A DNA stretch of 64,000 bases from Bin16 sp965206315 (GTDB lineage: Bacteria > Chloroflexota > Dehalococcoidia > Lucifugimonadales > Australimonadaceae): assembly GCA_965206315.1 (NCBI GenBank), contig OZ242210.1, positions 2,232,001 through 2,296,000 of the forward strand, given 5' to 3'. The position numbers were made by a program, and so were the translations under genes. Of the stretch, positions 33,282-40,727 are shown one piece after another. The first letter of the stretch is position 1; the number at the start of each line of letters is the position of its first letter. The notes beneath the pieces were generated by a model. That model searched no databases and was not told the DNA's origin. It worked only from the letters and a program-made list of their open reading frames with translations.

Positions 33282-34187
33282 CTAGAGCCTGCCCGCGGCG
33301 CGGTGGGCCGCGACGTCGTCGGGGTGTCCCCAGGTCTCGAAGCCGCCCAGGCCCTGCTCCTCGTTGAAGCCCATGCAGCTGATCCAGCGTCCAGTGACGC
33401 CGCTGCCGTCCTGCTCGGCGAGGTAGAGCGCGAGCGGAACGACGTTATCGGCGCGGACGCGCTGCGGGATCCAGCCGGCAGAGTCCTGCCCCAGCTTCAA
33501 GCGGATCTCGTGGCGCACCTGTTCCTGCTCGTCGGAGCCGGTGGTGGCGGTGTGGCCGGGGAGCATGACGTTCGCGGCGATGTTGTACTGCTGGAGCTCC
33601 TTCGCGAGGTAGATGGTCATGGAGCCCATCGCGGCCTTGGCGGGCTGATAGGCGCCCTCCCGGCTGAGGCCGTAGAAGACGGGCTCGCCCTGGCCGGAGG
33701 CGTGGGCGTTGAGCAGCTGGCTGGACGAAGTGTTGATGATGCTGCCGCTGCGCTTCTCGATCATCGGCTGGACGAACCGCTTGATGACGCGGAGGTTGCC
33801 GAAGACGTGCGTGCCGAACATCTTCTCCCACTCGCTGATGTCGGTCTCGAGGACGGTGACGCTGCCGTGGGTCTCGAGGTAGAGGTCGCGCTGGCGGGTG
33901 CCGCCGTTGTTGATGATGACGTCGACGGTGCCGAACTTCTCGATCGTCTTCCGATACGCCTCGTCGACGTGCGACTGGAGCGTGATGTCCATCGTGCAGA
34001 CGAGCGCGTTGGGGTTGTCCCTGATCTCGGCGGCGAAGTCGTAGTCGTCGTTGGAGACGCCGGTGGGGACCCAGGAGAGGTCGGTGGCGACGACCTTCGC
34101 GCCCTCGTCGAGGAACGCGCGGACCATCTCGCGCCCCATCCCGCGCGCGCCTCCGGTGATGAGTACGACCTTGCCTTCAACCGACAT
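33282..34187 (-). CDS. Short-chain dehydrogenase/reductase (SDR)
   Basis: A 301-residue Rossmann-fold oxidoreductase. NAD(P)-binding TGGARGMGREM is at residues 11-21, NNGG in the middle, catalytic Ser in NTSSSQLL and YxxxK in YQPAKAAMG. Its length is above the classical 250 owing to insertions near the active site. The Asp following the second strand (VVATDLSW) suggests NAD rather than NADP. It lies 54 bp after the sulfite reductase. Substrate unknown; SDRs are plentiful in this window. Confidence 0.88.
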   Translation of the reverse strand: MSVEGKVVLITGGARGMGREMVRAFLDEGAKVVATDLSWVPTGVSNDDYDFAAEIRDNPNALVCTMDITLQSHVDEAYRKTIEKFGTVDVIINNGGTRQRDLYLETHGSVTVLETDISEWEKMFGTHVFGNLRVIKRFVQPMIEKRSGSIINTSSSQLLNAHASGQGEPVFYGLSREGAYQPAKAAMGSMTIYLAKELQQYNIAANVMLPGHTATTGSDEQEQVRHEIRLKLGQDSAGWIPQRVRADNVVPLALYLAEQDGSGVTGRWISCMGFNEEQGLGGFETWGHPDDVAAHRAAGRL

Positions 34188-34241
34188 GGCTGCCCCCTGC
34201 GTACAGGTCTCTCGAATGTTCCTGACTGTACCAGAGGGGTG

Positions 34242-36065
34242 TTAGACGGCGCACTCGCCTTCGCCGCGCTCCAGCTTGTAGAGGATGGTCTTGCCCCAGT
34301 CGATGTAGGTGTCGAGGTTCTCCTTGTTGAGGGCGCCGACCTCGCGGAACTGCCCGGCGAGCTCCTCGAAGGGGGCGGTGCCGACGCGGTCGACGAAGTC
34401 GTTGAACGACTCGCCGTCCTCCCGGTTCGACTGGTAGTGGGAGAGGATGCCGTCCATGAAGGCGGGGACGCGCTTGGCGGGCACCTTGGCCTTCACGCGG
34501 TGGCCGAAGCGGACGGGATCCTGGTTGCCGTAGTTGCCCGCGAGGAAGACCTCGTAGGCGGGCACCTGGTTGCCGTCGCCCTTGGTGGCCGCGCCGTGGA
34601 AGCCGATGTTGGCGATGTGATGGCGGGAGCAGCCGTTGGGGCAGCCGCTGACCTTGACGTGGAGGGACTTGATGGCCGGGTCGTCCACGCCGTGGCTGCG
34701 GATGCTGCTGCGGAGCGCATCCGCGACGCCCATCGAGGAGGTGATGCCCATCTTGCAGCTGTCGGTGCCGGGGCAGGCGACGACGTCCGTGATGGAGTTC
34801 GCGCCGTCCTCGGCGAGGCCGGTCGCCTTGAGCGCGGCCCACACGTCGAACAGGTGGCCCTCGGGCACCCAGCGGTAGAGGATGTTCTGCTCGGTGGTCG
34901 CGCGGATGCCTCCCGCGTACTTCCGCCCGATGTCGGCGAGGACGGGGAACTGGTGCGCGTAGATGTCGCCGAGGGGGAGCGCGACGTAAACGGCATAGTA
35001 GCCGTCCTGCTGCTGCGGGTGGGCGTTGGACTCGCGCCACGCGAGGAACTCAGGGTCGTCGTGCGCTTCGACCGGCACGAGGGCAGGGGGCTCGTCGATC
35101 ATCTCGGGCGGGAGCTCCATCCATGGCGTCGGGTCGAAGTCGGCCTGCGCCCAGTCCTGCTTCATCTCTTCCTCGACCTCTTCGCGGAAGGCGTCGATGC
35201 CGATGCGGTCGACGTAGAACTTGATGCGCGCGCGCATGCGGTTCTTGCGCAGTTCGTCGGTGCGGTGGAAGACGCGGATGGCGGCCTCGGCCGCCTTGAG
35301 GTACTCGGTGACGGGGACGAAATCGAAGAGCGTCCAGGCGATGCGGGGCATGATGGACGTGCCGCCGCCGATGCGGATCTCGAAGCCCTTCTCCGGCTCG
35401 CCGCCGTCCTCGCGGTCGCGGAGCTTCGGGATGAAGGCGAGGTCGTGGATGTCGGCGACGACGTCGTCGTTGCCGCCGCTGGAGAATGAGGTCTTCCACT
35501 TGCGGGGGAGCGCCTGCGTGTACTCGTGGCGAACGAAGTAGCGGGCGTAGGCCGCGAGGTAGGGGGCAACGTAGAACGGCTCTTCCAGCTTCACGCCGGA
35601 GAGGGGGTCGCCTGCGACGTTGCGGACAGTGTTGCCGCACGCCTCGCGGGTGATGAGGCCCGCGTCGCCGAGGATGCGCATGACGTGCGGGGTGTCGGCG
35701 AGCTTGACGAAGTGGACCTGCAGGTTCTCGCGAGTGGTGATGTGCCCCTTCTTGAGGGGGGCGTATTGGCTGACGACGTCGCCGAACGCCTCCAAGTGTT
35801 CGGGGGTGAGCGCGCCACCGGGGATCTTGATGCGCATCATCTGCACGTCCGGCTGGCGCTGGCCGTAGACCCCGCGCACGAGGCGGTACATGATGAACTG
35901 CTCCTCCGTGGGCCATTCGCCGTTGAGGTAGCGGGTCGCCTCGGTCTCGAAGTCGTCGACCTCCTCGGGGACGTACGGGAGTACGCTCTTGGAGTAGTCG
36001 TACCTCCGCTTGTCCTCGATGGTCTGGGTGCCTCGGATGATGGGACGGGGAGCGGTGCTGGTCAT
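34242..36065 (-). CDS. Siroheme- and [4Fe-4S]-dependent sulfite (or nitrite) reductase
   Basis: A 607-residue hemoprotein of the ferredoxin-nitrite/sulfite reductase family, with duplicated ferredoxin-like and nitrite/sulfite reductase domains. Cluster ligands are Cys431 and Cys437 (CPGTDSC) and Cys475 and Cys479 (GCPNGC). Catalytic reduction is by six electrons: sulfite to sulfide, or nitrite to ammonia. Sequence alone does not tell which, but the poly-cysteine leader upstream (36151-36195) argues for sulfite and cysteine synthesis. AAGGAG lies 8 nt before the ATG, and an 11-bp stem (36090-36120) ends 24 nt before it. An SDR and a small protein follow. Confidence 0.92.
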   Translation of the reverse strand: MTSTAPRPIIRGTQTIEDKRRYDYSKSVLPYVPEEVDDFETEATRYLNGEWPTEEQFIMYRLVRGVYGQRQPDVQMMRIKIPGGALTPEHLEAFGDVVSQYAPLKKGHITTRENLQVHFVKLADTPHVMRILGDAGLITREACGNTVRNVAGDPLSGVKLEEPFYVAPYLAAYARYFVRHEYTQALPRKWKTSFSSGGNDDVVADIHDLAFIPKLRDREDGGEPEKGFEIRIGGGTSIMPRIAWTLFDFVPVTEYLKAAEAAIRVFHRTDELRKNRMRARIKFYVDRIGIDAFREEVEEEMKQDWAQADFDPTPWMELPPEMIDEPPALVPVEAHDDPEFLAWRESNAHPQQQDGYYAVYVALPLGDIYAHQFPVLADIGRKYAGGIRATTEQNILYRWVPEGHLFDVWAALKATGLAEDGANSITDVVACPGTDSCKMGITSSMGVADALRSSIRSHGVDDPAIKSLHVKVSGCPNGCSRHHIANIGFHGAATKGDGNQVPAYEVFLAGNYGNQDPVRFGHRVKAKVPAKRVPAFMDGILSHYQSNREDGESFNDFVDRVGTAPFEELAGQFREVGALNKENLDTYIDWGKTILYKLERGEGECAV

Positions 36066-36089
36066 CTGGTTCTCCTTCTGTATAGCAAA

Positions 36090-36120
36090 GCGCCCTTCTC
36101 CGGGTTGCTGAGAAGGGCGC
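36090..36120 (-). promoter_or_regulatory. 11-bp stem-loop upstream of the sulfite reductase (attenuator hairpin)
   Basis: Bases 36090-36100 and 36110-36120 pair perfectly over 11 bp around a 9-nt loop. On the minus-strand mRNA the stem is followed by UUUGCUAU and then the AAGGAG of the reductase, so it could act as a weak terminator or limit ribosome loading. It lies 30 nt past the leader-peptide stop codon. Confidence 0.75.
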
Positions 36121-36142
36121 AGTTTTGACGGCGTGTGAGTAC

Positions 36143-36162
36143 TGTCGGCCCTATGGTCGACA
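36143..36162 (-). promoter_or_regulatory. Hairpin covering the leader-peptide stop codon
   Basis: In the minus-strand RNA an 8-bp stem with one A-C mismatch closes a 4-nt AUAG loop holding the UAG stop of the leader peptide. Its 5' arm begins in the last Cys codon of the run, so a ribosome stalled on the Cys codons would block it. That is the geometry expected for attenuation. Confidence 0.6.
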
Positions 36163-36195
36163 ACAACAAGCGCACATCGTGACGGCGATGTTCAT
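36151..36195 (-). CDS. Cysteine-rich leader peptide MNIAVTMCACCCRP
   Basis: A 14-codon ORF from ATG 36195 to TAG 36151. The peptide has four Cys in five positions (C-A-C-C-C; codons TGC, then GCT, then three TGT), a composition hard to explain by chance in front of a sulfur-assimilation gene. A TGC-TATACT extended -10 box ends only 10 nt before the ATG and no Shine-Dalgarno is present, so the leader is probably translated from a leaderless mRNA. Leaderless poly-cysteine ORFs that sense Cys-tRNA are known in mycobacteria ahead of sulfur-metabolism operons. Ribosome stalling on the Cys run during cysteine shortage should change folding of 36143-36162 and 36090-36120 and raise reductase expression. 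Confidence 0.8.
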   Translation of the reverse strand: MNIAVTMCACCCRP

Positions 36196-36205
36196 ACCAC
36201 GGGGC

Positions 36206-36214
36206 AGTATAGCA
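36206..36214 (-). promoter_or_regulatory. Extended -10 box TGCTATACT for leader peptide and sulfite reductase
   Basis: Identical to the box at 7485-7493. A start site 6-8 nt downstream would give a transcript beginning 2-4 nt before the leader-peptide ATG. No clear -35 box is seen. Confidence 0.65.
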
Positions 36215-36616
36215 CAGCGTTGCAAGGGAGTGCTATGGCCAGCCGTCCGAGTGGAAGTTTTCGGTGGGAAAAGCGGCTCATTCCGGCTCATCCTGCCATT
36301 TCCGTTCGTGAATCATGGGCCCCGGGTGAGCCGTTCAGGGGTCCATTCAGGACCATCGGCGGCTCATTAAGGATCAAAACGGCTCATTCCGGCTGAACCC
36401 TCATCGCGCGCTGAAGCGCGTTGCCCTCTTCCTCAGGAGAGGGGCCAGACAGGGCGGCCGCTACGAGTCATGGTAAGGAGGCAGGCACCATCGGCGCAAT
36501 GGGGGCGTGTCACACTCTGGGATGACAGAGGGGGCGGCCACCTGGCCGCCCCTTCGACATACATGGCTGCGAGATTCCCGCCTTCGCGGGAATGACGGAA
36601 GAAGGCAGGAATGACG
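36215..36616. other. Non-coding interval with short direct repeats and a hairpin
   Basis: No gene seen. CGGCTCATT words recur at 36273-36293 (twice), 36357-36368 and 36379-36399, with an inverted GTGAGCCG at about 36326. One D-type repeat lies near 36430. A 9-bp GC-rich stem with a 4-nt loop is at 36531-36552. A palindromic A-type repeat (36573-36598) precedes the aldolase stop codon. Confidence 0.6.
36573..36598. repeat. Palindromic A-type repeat after the aldolase gene
   Basis: GATTCCCGCCTTCGCGGGAA followed by TGACGG is the inverted form of the CGTCATTCCCGCGAAGGCGG unit at 16857 and elsewhere. It lies 18 bp past the aldolase stop and could act as a terminator there. Confidence 0.8.
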
Positions 36617-37405
36617 TTATGGGGCGACCATATTGCCGGAGACCTTCTTCTTGTAGGAGTTCCAGACGCCGTCGCGAGGCGGGTTGCCGCCAATGCTGCG
36701 CATGAGCTCCTTGAAGTGGGGGTACTCGTGCTGCGGCGGGCGGTTCACCGATTCCATGACGAGCTCGTCTGAGAGGTAGGGGTGGTCGGAGCCCCTGGCG
36801 ACGAGGCCCCAGTAGTTCATGCGCGCCTGCTCCTCCAGTTGGAGCATGCTGACAACGGAGTCCTGGGGGTCCTTGCCGGTCATCGACGCGCCATGACCCT
36901 GCATGAGGACGAACTTGTGGTCGCCGAGGCACTCCGCGAGTTCCAGGCCCTCCTCGTGGCTCCAAACGGTCTTGGTGTGGGGGTAGAGCGGGTGGGGCTG
37001 TTCCATGACCATCTGCGCACCCTCCTGGGCCATCGGGACGATGGGCTCTCCGAGGACGGTCATCAGGACGACGTTGCGCGGGTGCACGTGGACGACCGAG
37101 TTCACATCCGGCCGCGCCTTCATGATGGAGGAGTGGATCTTCACCTCCGAGCACTGGGTGGAGTAGGCGGGGCCGTCCACCTTGTAGCCGTCCAGGTCGC
37201 AGACGATCATGTCGTAGTACTGCATCTCCTCCAGGGCATCGATGGCGTAGCCCCGGCCCTTGACGACGAACAGCTCAGGCTGGTTGGGGACGCGCATGCT
37301 GACGTGCCCCAGGGCGGCGGTCACGCCGGTGGCGAGGCCCATGTGGGAGATGATGCGGGTTGCCATTGCGACTTCGTACTTGATCTCGTCGATCTCGCGG
37401 GACAT
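36617..37405 (-). CDS. Class II aldolase/adducin-family protein
   Basis: A 262-residue zinc-dependent aldolase-fold protein. Visible ligands are His106 and His108 (HVHPR) and a third His in MQGHGASMTG; the SEVKIH segment (Glu87, His91) fits the active-site acid region. Relatives act as fuculose- or ribulose-phosphate aldolases, or as decarboxylases and hydroxy-acid enzymes. AAAGGAGG lies 7 nt before the ATG at 37405. It sits beside a Rieske oxygenase and an ACMSD-like amidohydrolase, so cleavage or decarboxylation of an aromatic breakdown product is a fair guess. Confidence 0.88.
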   Translation of the reverse strand: MSREIDEIKYEVAMATRIISHMGLATGVTAALGHVSMRVPNQPELFVVKGRGYAIDALEEMQYYDMIVCDLDGYKVDGPAYSTQCSEVKIHSSIMKARPDVNSVVHVHPRNVVLMTVLGEPIVPMAQEGAQMVMEQPHPLYPHTKTVWSHEEGLELAECLGDHKFVLMQGHGASMTGKDPQDSVVSMLQLEEQARMNYWGLVARGSDHPYLSDELVMESVNRPPQHEYPHFKELMRSIGGNPPRDGVWNSYKKKVSGNMVAP

Positions 37406-37467
37406 CGGTGCCTCCTTTGCGTGGCGGTGCGCGAGCGATGTTACCATCTATTGAGACAGGATTGTCC

Positions 37468-38742
37468 CTAGAAGAGACCGAGGTCTGCCGCCTGGGCGGC
37501 GACCTCCTCGGGCACCCAGGAGCGGAGCACTTCCTCGATCATCGGAATGATGGGGCTCTCGCCGCCCTCGCCGGGGCGGTAGCGTCCGTCCGGCTTGATG
37601 CCGTGCTTGACGCTCTCCATCGGCAGGGCGATGTGGTTGGCGACGGCGGGGTCGCGGAAGACGTTCATGGGTTCGCCGCCGTCCTCGACGACCTTCATCT
37701 GCTGCCGGAGCATCTTGCGGAAGAGGATGAGGCCGACGTCGGACTGGCCGAGCATCTCCTTGTCGCGCCGGGCGATGGCGCCCTGGGTGACCCACATCGT
37801 GTAGTCCTGGTTGAAGGTGACGCCGGTGTAGAAGCGCCCGTCGGGCTCGTAGAGGGGCACATAGCGGTAGGCCGCGACGTCCTGCTGCGGCACGGGGGTG
37901 CCGGGTTTCGCGCGGTAGACGTAGTAGGAGACGTGGTAGGTGTTCTCGTCGTCGATGGGCACGCGCCACTGCGTGGTGGTGCGGACCTGGTCGCCGACGA
38001 AGAGGATGTTGGGGAACATGATGGGGTGGCCCTTGGCCCAGTCCTCGCCGTCCTCCGGGAAGCCAAGCTGGAGCCTGCGCTTGATGATGCCGTACTCGAA
38101 GGCGTCGAACGCGATCTTGATGGTCTTGGGCTGGCTCTCCGGCGCGACGGCGACGCCCGTGCGGACGTAGTTGCCGAAGTAGAAGTGCAGCCACTCCGTG
38201 TGGACGGGATCGACGGAGTTCTCCTGGCACTGCAACCAGTTGCACGGCAGTTCAGAGATGGCGATGTCGCGCACCGCATCGTCGTAGGTGAGCTGCTCCC
38301 AGTGGGGCAGCAGCGGCGCGGGCTGCGGGCCCATGTAGGCGAAGATGAGTCCGCCGAGCTCCTGCACAGGGTACCCGGCGACCTTCACCTTCTCCTTGAA
38401 GCGCCCGTCCGGGTGCACCGTCTCTTCGAACGGCTGCTCGATGCACTGGCCGGTCTCGTCCATCATCCAGCCGTGGTACATGCACCGCAGCCCATGCTCC
38501 TCCGGGATGCCGTACGACAGGTCGACGCGGCGGTGGGGGCAGAAGCGGTCGATGAGGCCGAGGGTGCCGGACTTGTCCCTGTAGAGGACGAGGTCCTCGC
38601 CGAGGACACGGACGGCCTTGGTGGGGCGCTCCATCAACTCACCGGCTGCGGCGATGGGGTGCCAGTAGCGGCGCATGAGTTCGCCCATCGGCGTCCCTGC
38701 GCTGACCTGCGTGAGTTCTTCGTTGACGTGGCTTGGGATCAT
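37468..38742 (-). CDS. Rieske-type aromatic-ring-hydroxylating oxygenase, alpha subunit
   Basis: 424 residues. The N-terminal Rieske [2Fe-2S] domain has Cys68-x-His70 and Cys87-xx-His90 (CPHRR and CMYHGW). The catalytic domain has the mononuclear iron triad region with Asp178, His181 and His186 (ENSVDPVHTEWLH). This is the phthalate-dioxygenase-like, alpha-only group, which works with a separate reductase not found in the window. AGGAGAAC precedes the ATG. It belongs to a minus-strand group with the aldolase and, beyond the DUF262 gene, the amidohydrolase. Confidence 0.93.
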   Translation of the reverse strand: MIPSHVNEELTQVSAGTPMGELMRRYWHPIAAAGELMERPTKAVRVLGEDLVLYRDKSGTLGLIDRFCPHRRVDLSYGIPEEHGLRCMYHGWMMDETGQCIEQPFEETVHPDGRFKEKVKVAGYPVQELGGLIFAYMGPQPAPLLPHWEQLTYDDAVRDIAISELPCNWLQCQENSVDPVHTEWLHFYFGNYVRTGVAVAPESQPKTIKIAFDAFEYGIIKRRLQLGFPEDGEDWAKGHPIMFPNILFVGDQVRTTTQWRVPIDDENTYHVSYYVYRAKPGTPVPQQDVAAYRYVPLYEPDGRFYTGVTFNQDYTMWVTQGAIARRDKEMLGQSDVGLILFRKMLRQQMKVVEDGGEPMNVFRDPAVANHIALPMESVKHGIKPDGRYRPGEGGESPIIPMIEEVLRSWVPEEVAAQAADLGLF

Positions 38743-38770
38743 GTTCTCCTACACCTCGTTGTACGTCTGC

Positions 38771-40714
38771 TTACGCGGCTTCATCATCGTCGCCATAGGC
38801 GGCTGAGCCTAGGTCATCATACTCGTTCTCGCCGTCGTCGAACTCTTGGGGCGTTGGCAACTCACCATCTGCCTCTTGCTGAGGGGCCAACTCAGCAGGC
38901 ATGCTGCGAACCAGCGCATTGTGGAACACCTCTTTGCCTCCCTGAATCTCCTTCCCCATGGCCTTGCTGATGAGAGTAAGCATGTGCTCCCCACGCTCTA
39001 TGAAAACGCCTGAGAAGTCGTCTTTCTCCAGCAGTTCTGGGTTTAGCCAGTGGGCTTCCAATGCTTCATCAAGTTTTGCACAGCGCTTTCTAAGCCGGAG
39101 CAGATATTCTGAGGGTGCTCGTCCACCTATCATCCGGTTCGTTCCGGCGTCGATAGGAGTCTTGTTGATGATGGAGTTATACAATCCCGATGGGATTTGC
39201 ATTTCCTTTCCCTCGCACCATGCCACAGGAAAGATGTGATGAATGTCTATTGCCTCGTCATGGTAGGTTGCCAAGGTGAGTTTGTCACCGGTTCGCCAGT
39301 CGGCTGCGCCGCTCTTCATCTGGAGGGCGTAGAGACCCTTGTAGGCTGCGCTGTTGCGCGTTCTTAAGGAAAGAAGTCGCTCCGGAATGAAGTTGGCCTC
39401 TTCTATCATTGAAGGCAAGGTGCCGTTACGAATATAATCTGCTACCTCGGCTAAGTCACGCGCATACTGCGTTTCAATAGCACCGCCATAAACCTCACCA
39501 AAGATACCTGACCAATACCAATGTTCGAGTCTTTCTTTGGCGTTGGCATTGTCAAGAGTCCCGCTGAGTTCTACGAATAAAACCGCAAGCGGAATCAACT
39601 GCGTATTATAAGGCACGTCCCAAGCTTTGAACACGTACTGCGAATGAAGGAACTTTGCGGCATTGAAGAAACCCTGTTCAACCTTGTCTGCCCAAGCTTT
39701 GTACTCGTCGAGAGTCAAGCTAAGGACATCGCGCTTTTGGCAACCGATGCGAGGGATCTGGTTGGGAGGAGCATCGGGTTGCTCTTGAACCTTGTCTCTC
39801 CTACGCTGTTGAGTCGCCAAGAGCGCAATGGCTTGTAAGAACTGTTCGCCTTCAATGCCGAGAAGAACAGATTCCCGACGCATCCGCTTACGCCGCTCAT
39901 CCCAATTGTCTCGCAATGGGAAGTCGCTTGCGGCAAACGAAGCGGTCACCAACTCAAAAACTGTGAGAGGGACACCTCCTGTATTGACTTTTTCGAAAAC
40001 GGTACAGACAGCTTCTTTTGGAGTTTCTGCACCCAAGGCAATGACTGGCACATTGTATCCGGCAAAGGCATTACTTATCTCGTTTTGAATGCGCTCCCTA
40101 AACAGATTGAGGTCGCCACTAGGGTGCTCGCGACCTTGCTCACGCCAATAGGCATCGTAACCAAAAATCCAATTCACTGCGTTGAATACTTGCCAAGTGG
40201 GAATTAGATGGTTCTGATATTCAAGTTCGGGAGTCGAAACGTCAAGTATCACTTCACGCCGGAAATCTCTTATCTGCTTGTTACTAGGTACACTACGAAC
40301 AACCGCCTCTTGATCGGTGAATTCATCTAGCGCTTGGAGGACGTCAACGTAGTACAAACGCTCGATGTGCCCACCGCGGTTGTCTCTGGTCAAGACTGGA
40401 TCAGGCGACATCAGTGCTTGCCACAGTGAAGTAAGCCGCTGTTGGCCATCGAGAAGGAATTGACTTACTTCACTTGTGGCCTGTTGGTCAGTCACTCCTT
40501 GAACAAGGCGGGTGTTGAAATTGATGTCACCTCCCGTGTGGAGTGTCATAACGGCTCCGATGGGAAAACCTCGGGAGATGCTTACTAGCAACTCCCGAAT
40601 GCGATTGTCATCCCATATCCACCCGCGCTGGAAGTCAGGCAGCCGTATCTCTCCGCTGTTCACTTGCTGGAGCAGCGTCTTGAGAGTGACGGGATTTGTC
40701 GTGAATGTTGTCAT
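38771..40714 (-). CDS. DUF262/DUF1524 protein (GmrSD-like)
   Basis: 647 residues. The DUF262 domain (ParB/Srx-like NTPase fold) carries DGQQRLT at 89-95 and the preceding LPDFQRGWIWDDNRIRELLVSI. The C-terminal HNH-like DUF1524 domain has DIHHIFPVAW with His492-His493. This is the arrangement of GmrSD-type modification-dependent restriction enzymes and related phage-defence nucleases. Composition is clearly less GC-rich than the flanking catabolic genes, with A/T-rich codons, so it is probably acquired. It sits tightly between the oxygenase (28 bp) and the amidohydrolase (13 bp), all on the minus strand. No methyltransferase or partner is adjacent. Confidence 0.88.
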   Translation of the reverse strand: MTTFTTNPVTLKTLLQQVNSGEIRLPDFQRGWIWDDNRIRELLVSISRGFPIGAVMTLHTGGDINFNTRLVQGVTDQQATSEVSQFLLDGQQRLTSLWQALMSPDPVLTRDNRGGHIERLYYVDVLQALDEFTDQEAVVRSVPSNKQIRDFRREVILDVSTPELEYQNHLIPTWQVFNAVNWIFGYDAYWREQGREHPSGDLNLFRERIQNEISNAFAGYNVPVIALGAETPKEAVCTVFEKVNTGGVPLTVFELVTASFAASDFPLRDNWDERRKRMRRESVLLGIEGEQFLQAIALLATQQRRRDKVQEQPDAPPNQIPRIGCQKRDVLSLTLDEYKAWADKVEQGFFNAAKFLHSQYVFKAWDVPYNTQLIPLAVLFVELSGTLDNANAKERLEHWYWSGIFGEVYGGAIETQYARDLAEVADYIRNGTLPSMIEEANFIPERLLSLRTRNSAAYKGLYALQMKSGAADWRTGDKLTLATYHDEAIDIHHIFPVAWCEGKEMQIPSGLYNSIINKTPIDAGTNRMIGGRAPSEYLLRLRKRCAKLDEALEAHWLNPELLEKDDFSGVFIERGEHMLTLISKAMGKEIQGGKEVFHNALVRSMPAELAPQQEADGELPTPQEFDDGENEYDDLGSAAYGDDDEAA

Positions 40715-40727
40715 GCCCCGTTGCCGT

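Noticed and set aside
33267..35489. 740-residue plus-strand frame across the SDR and sulfite reductase
   Set aside because: It is antisense to two genes with clear motifs and has the Val/Asp/Gly-rich composition of a GC-driven shadow.
36090..36195. SAM-I riboswitch before the sulfite reductase
   Set aside because: The GCAACC word in the loop of the 36090 hairpin recalls SAM-I, but the flanking helices and the k-turn are absent; the Cys-codon leader explains the layout better.
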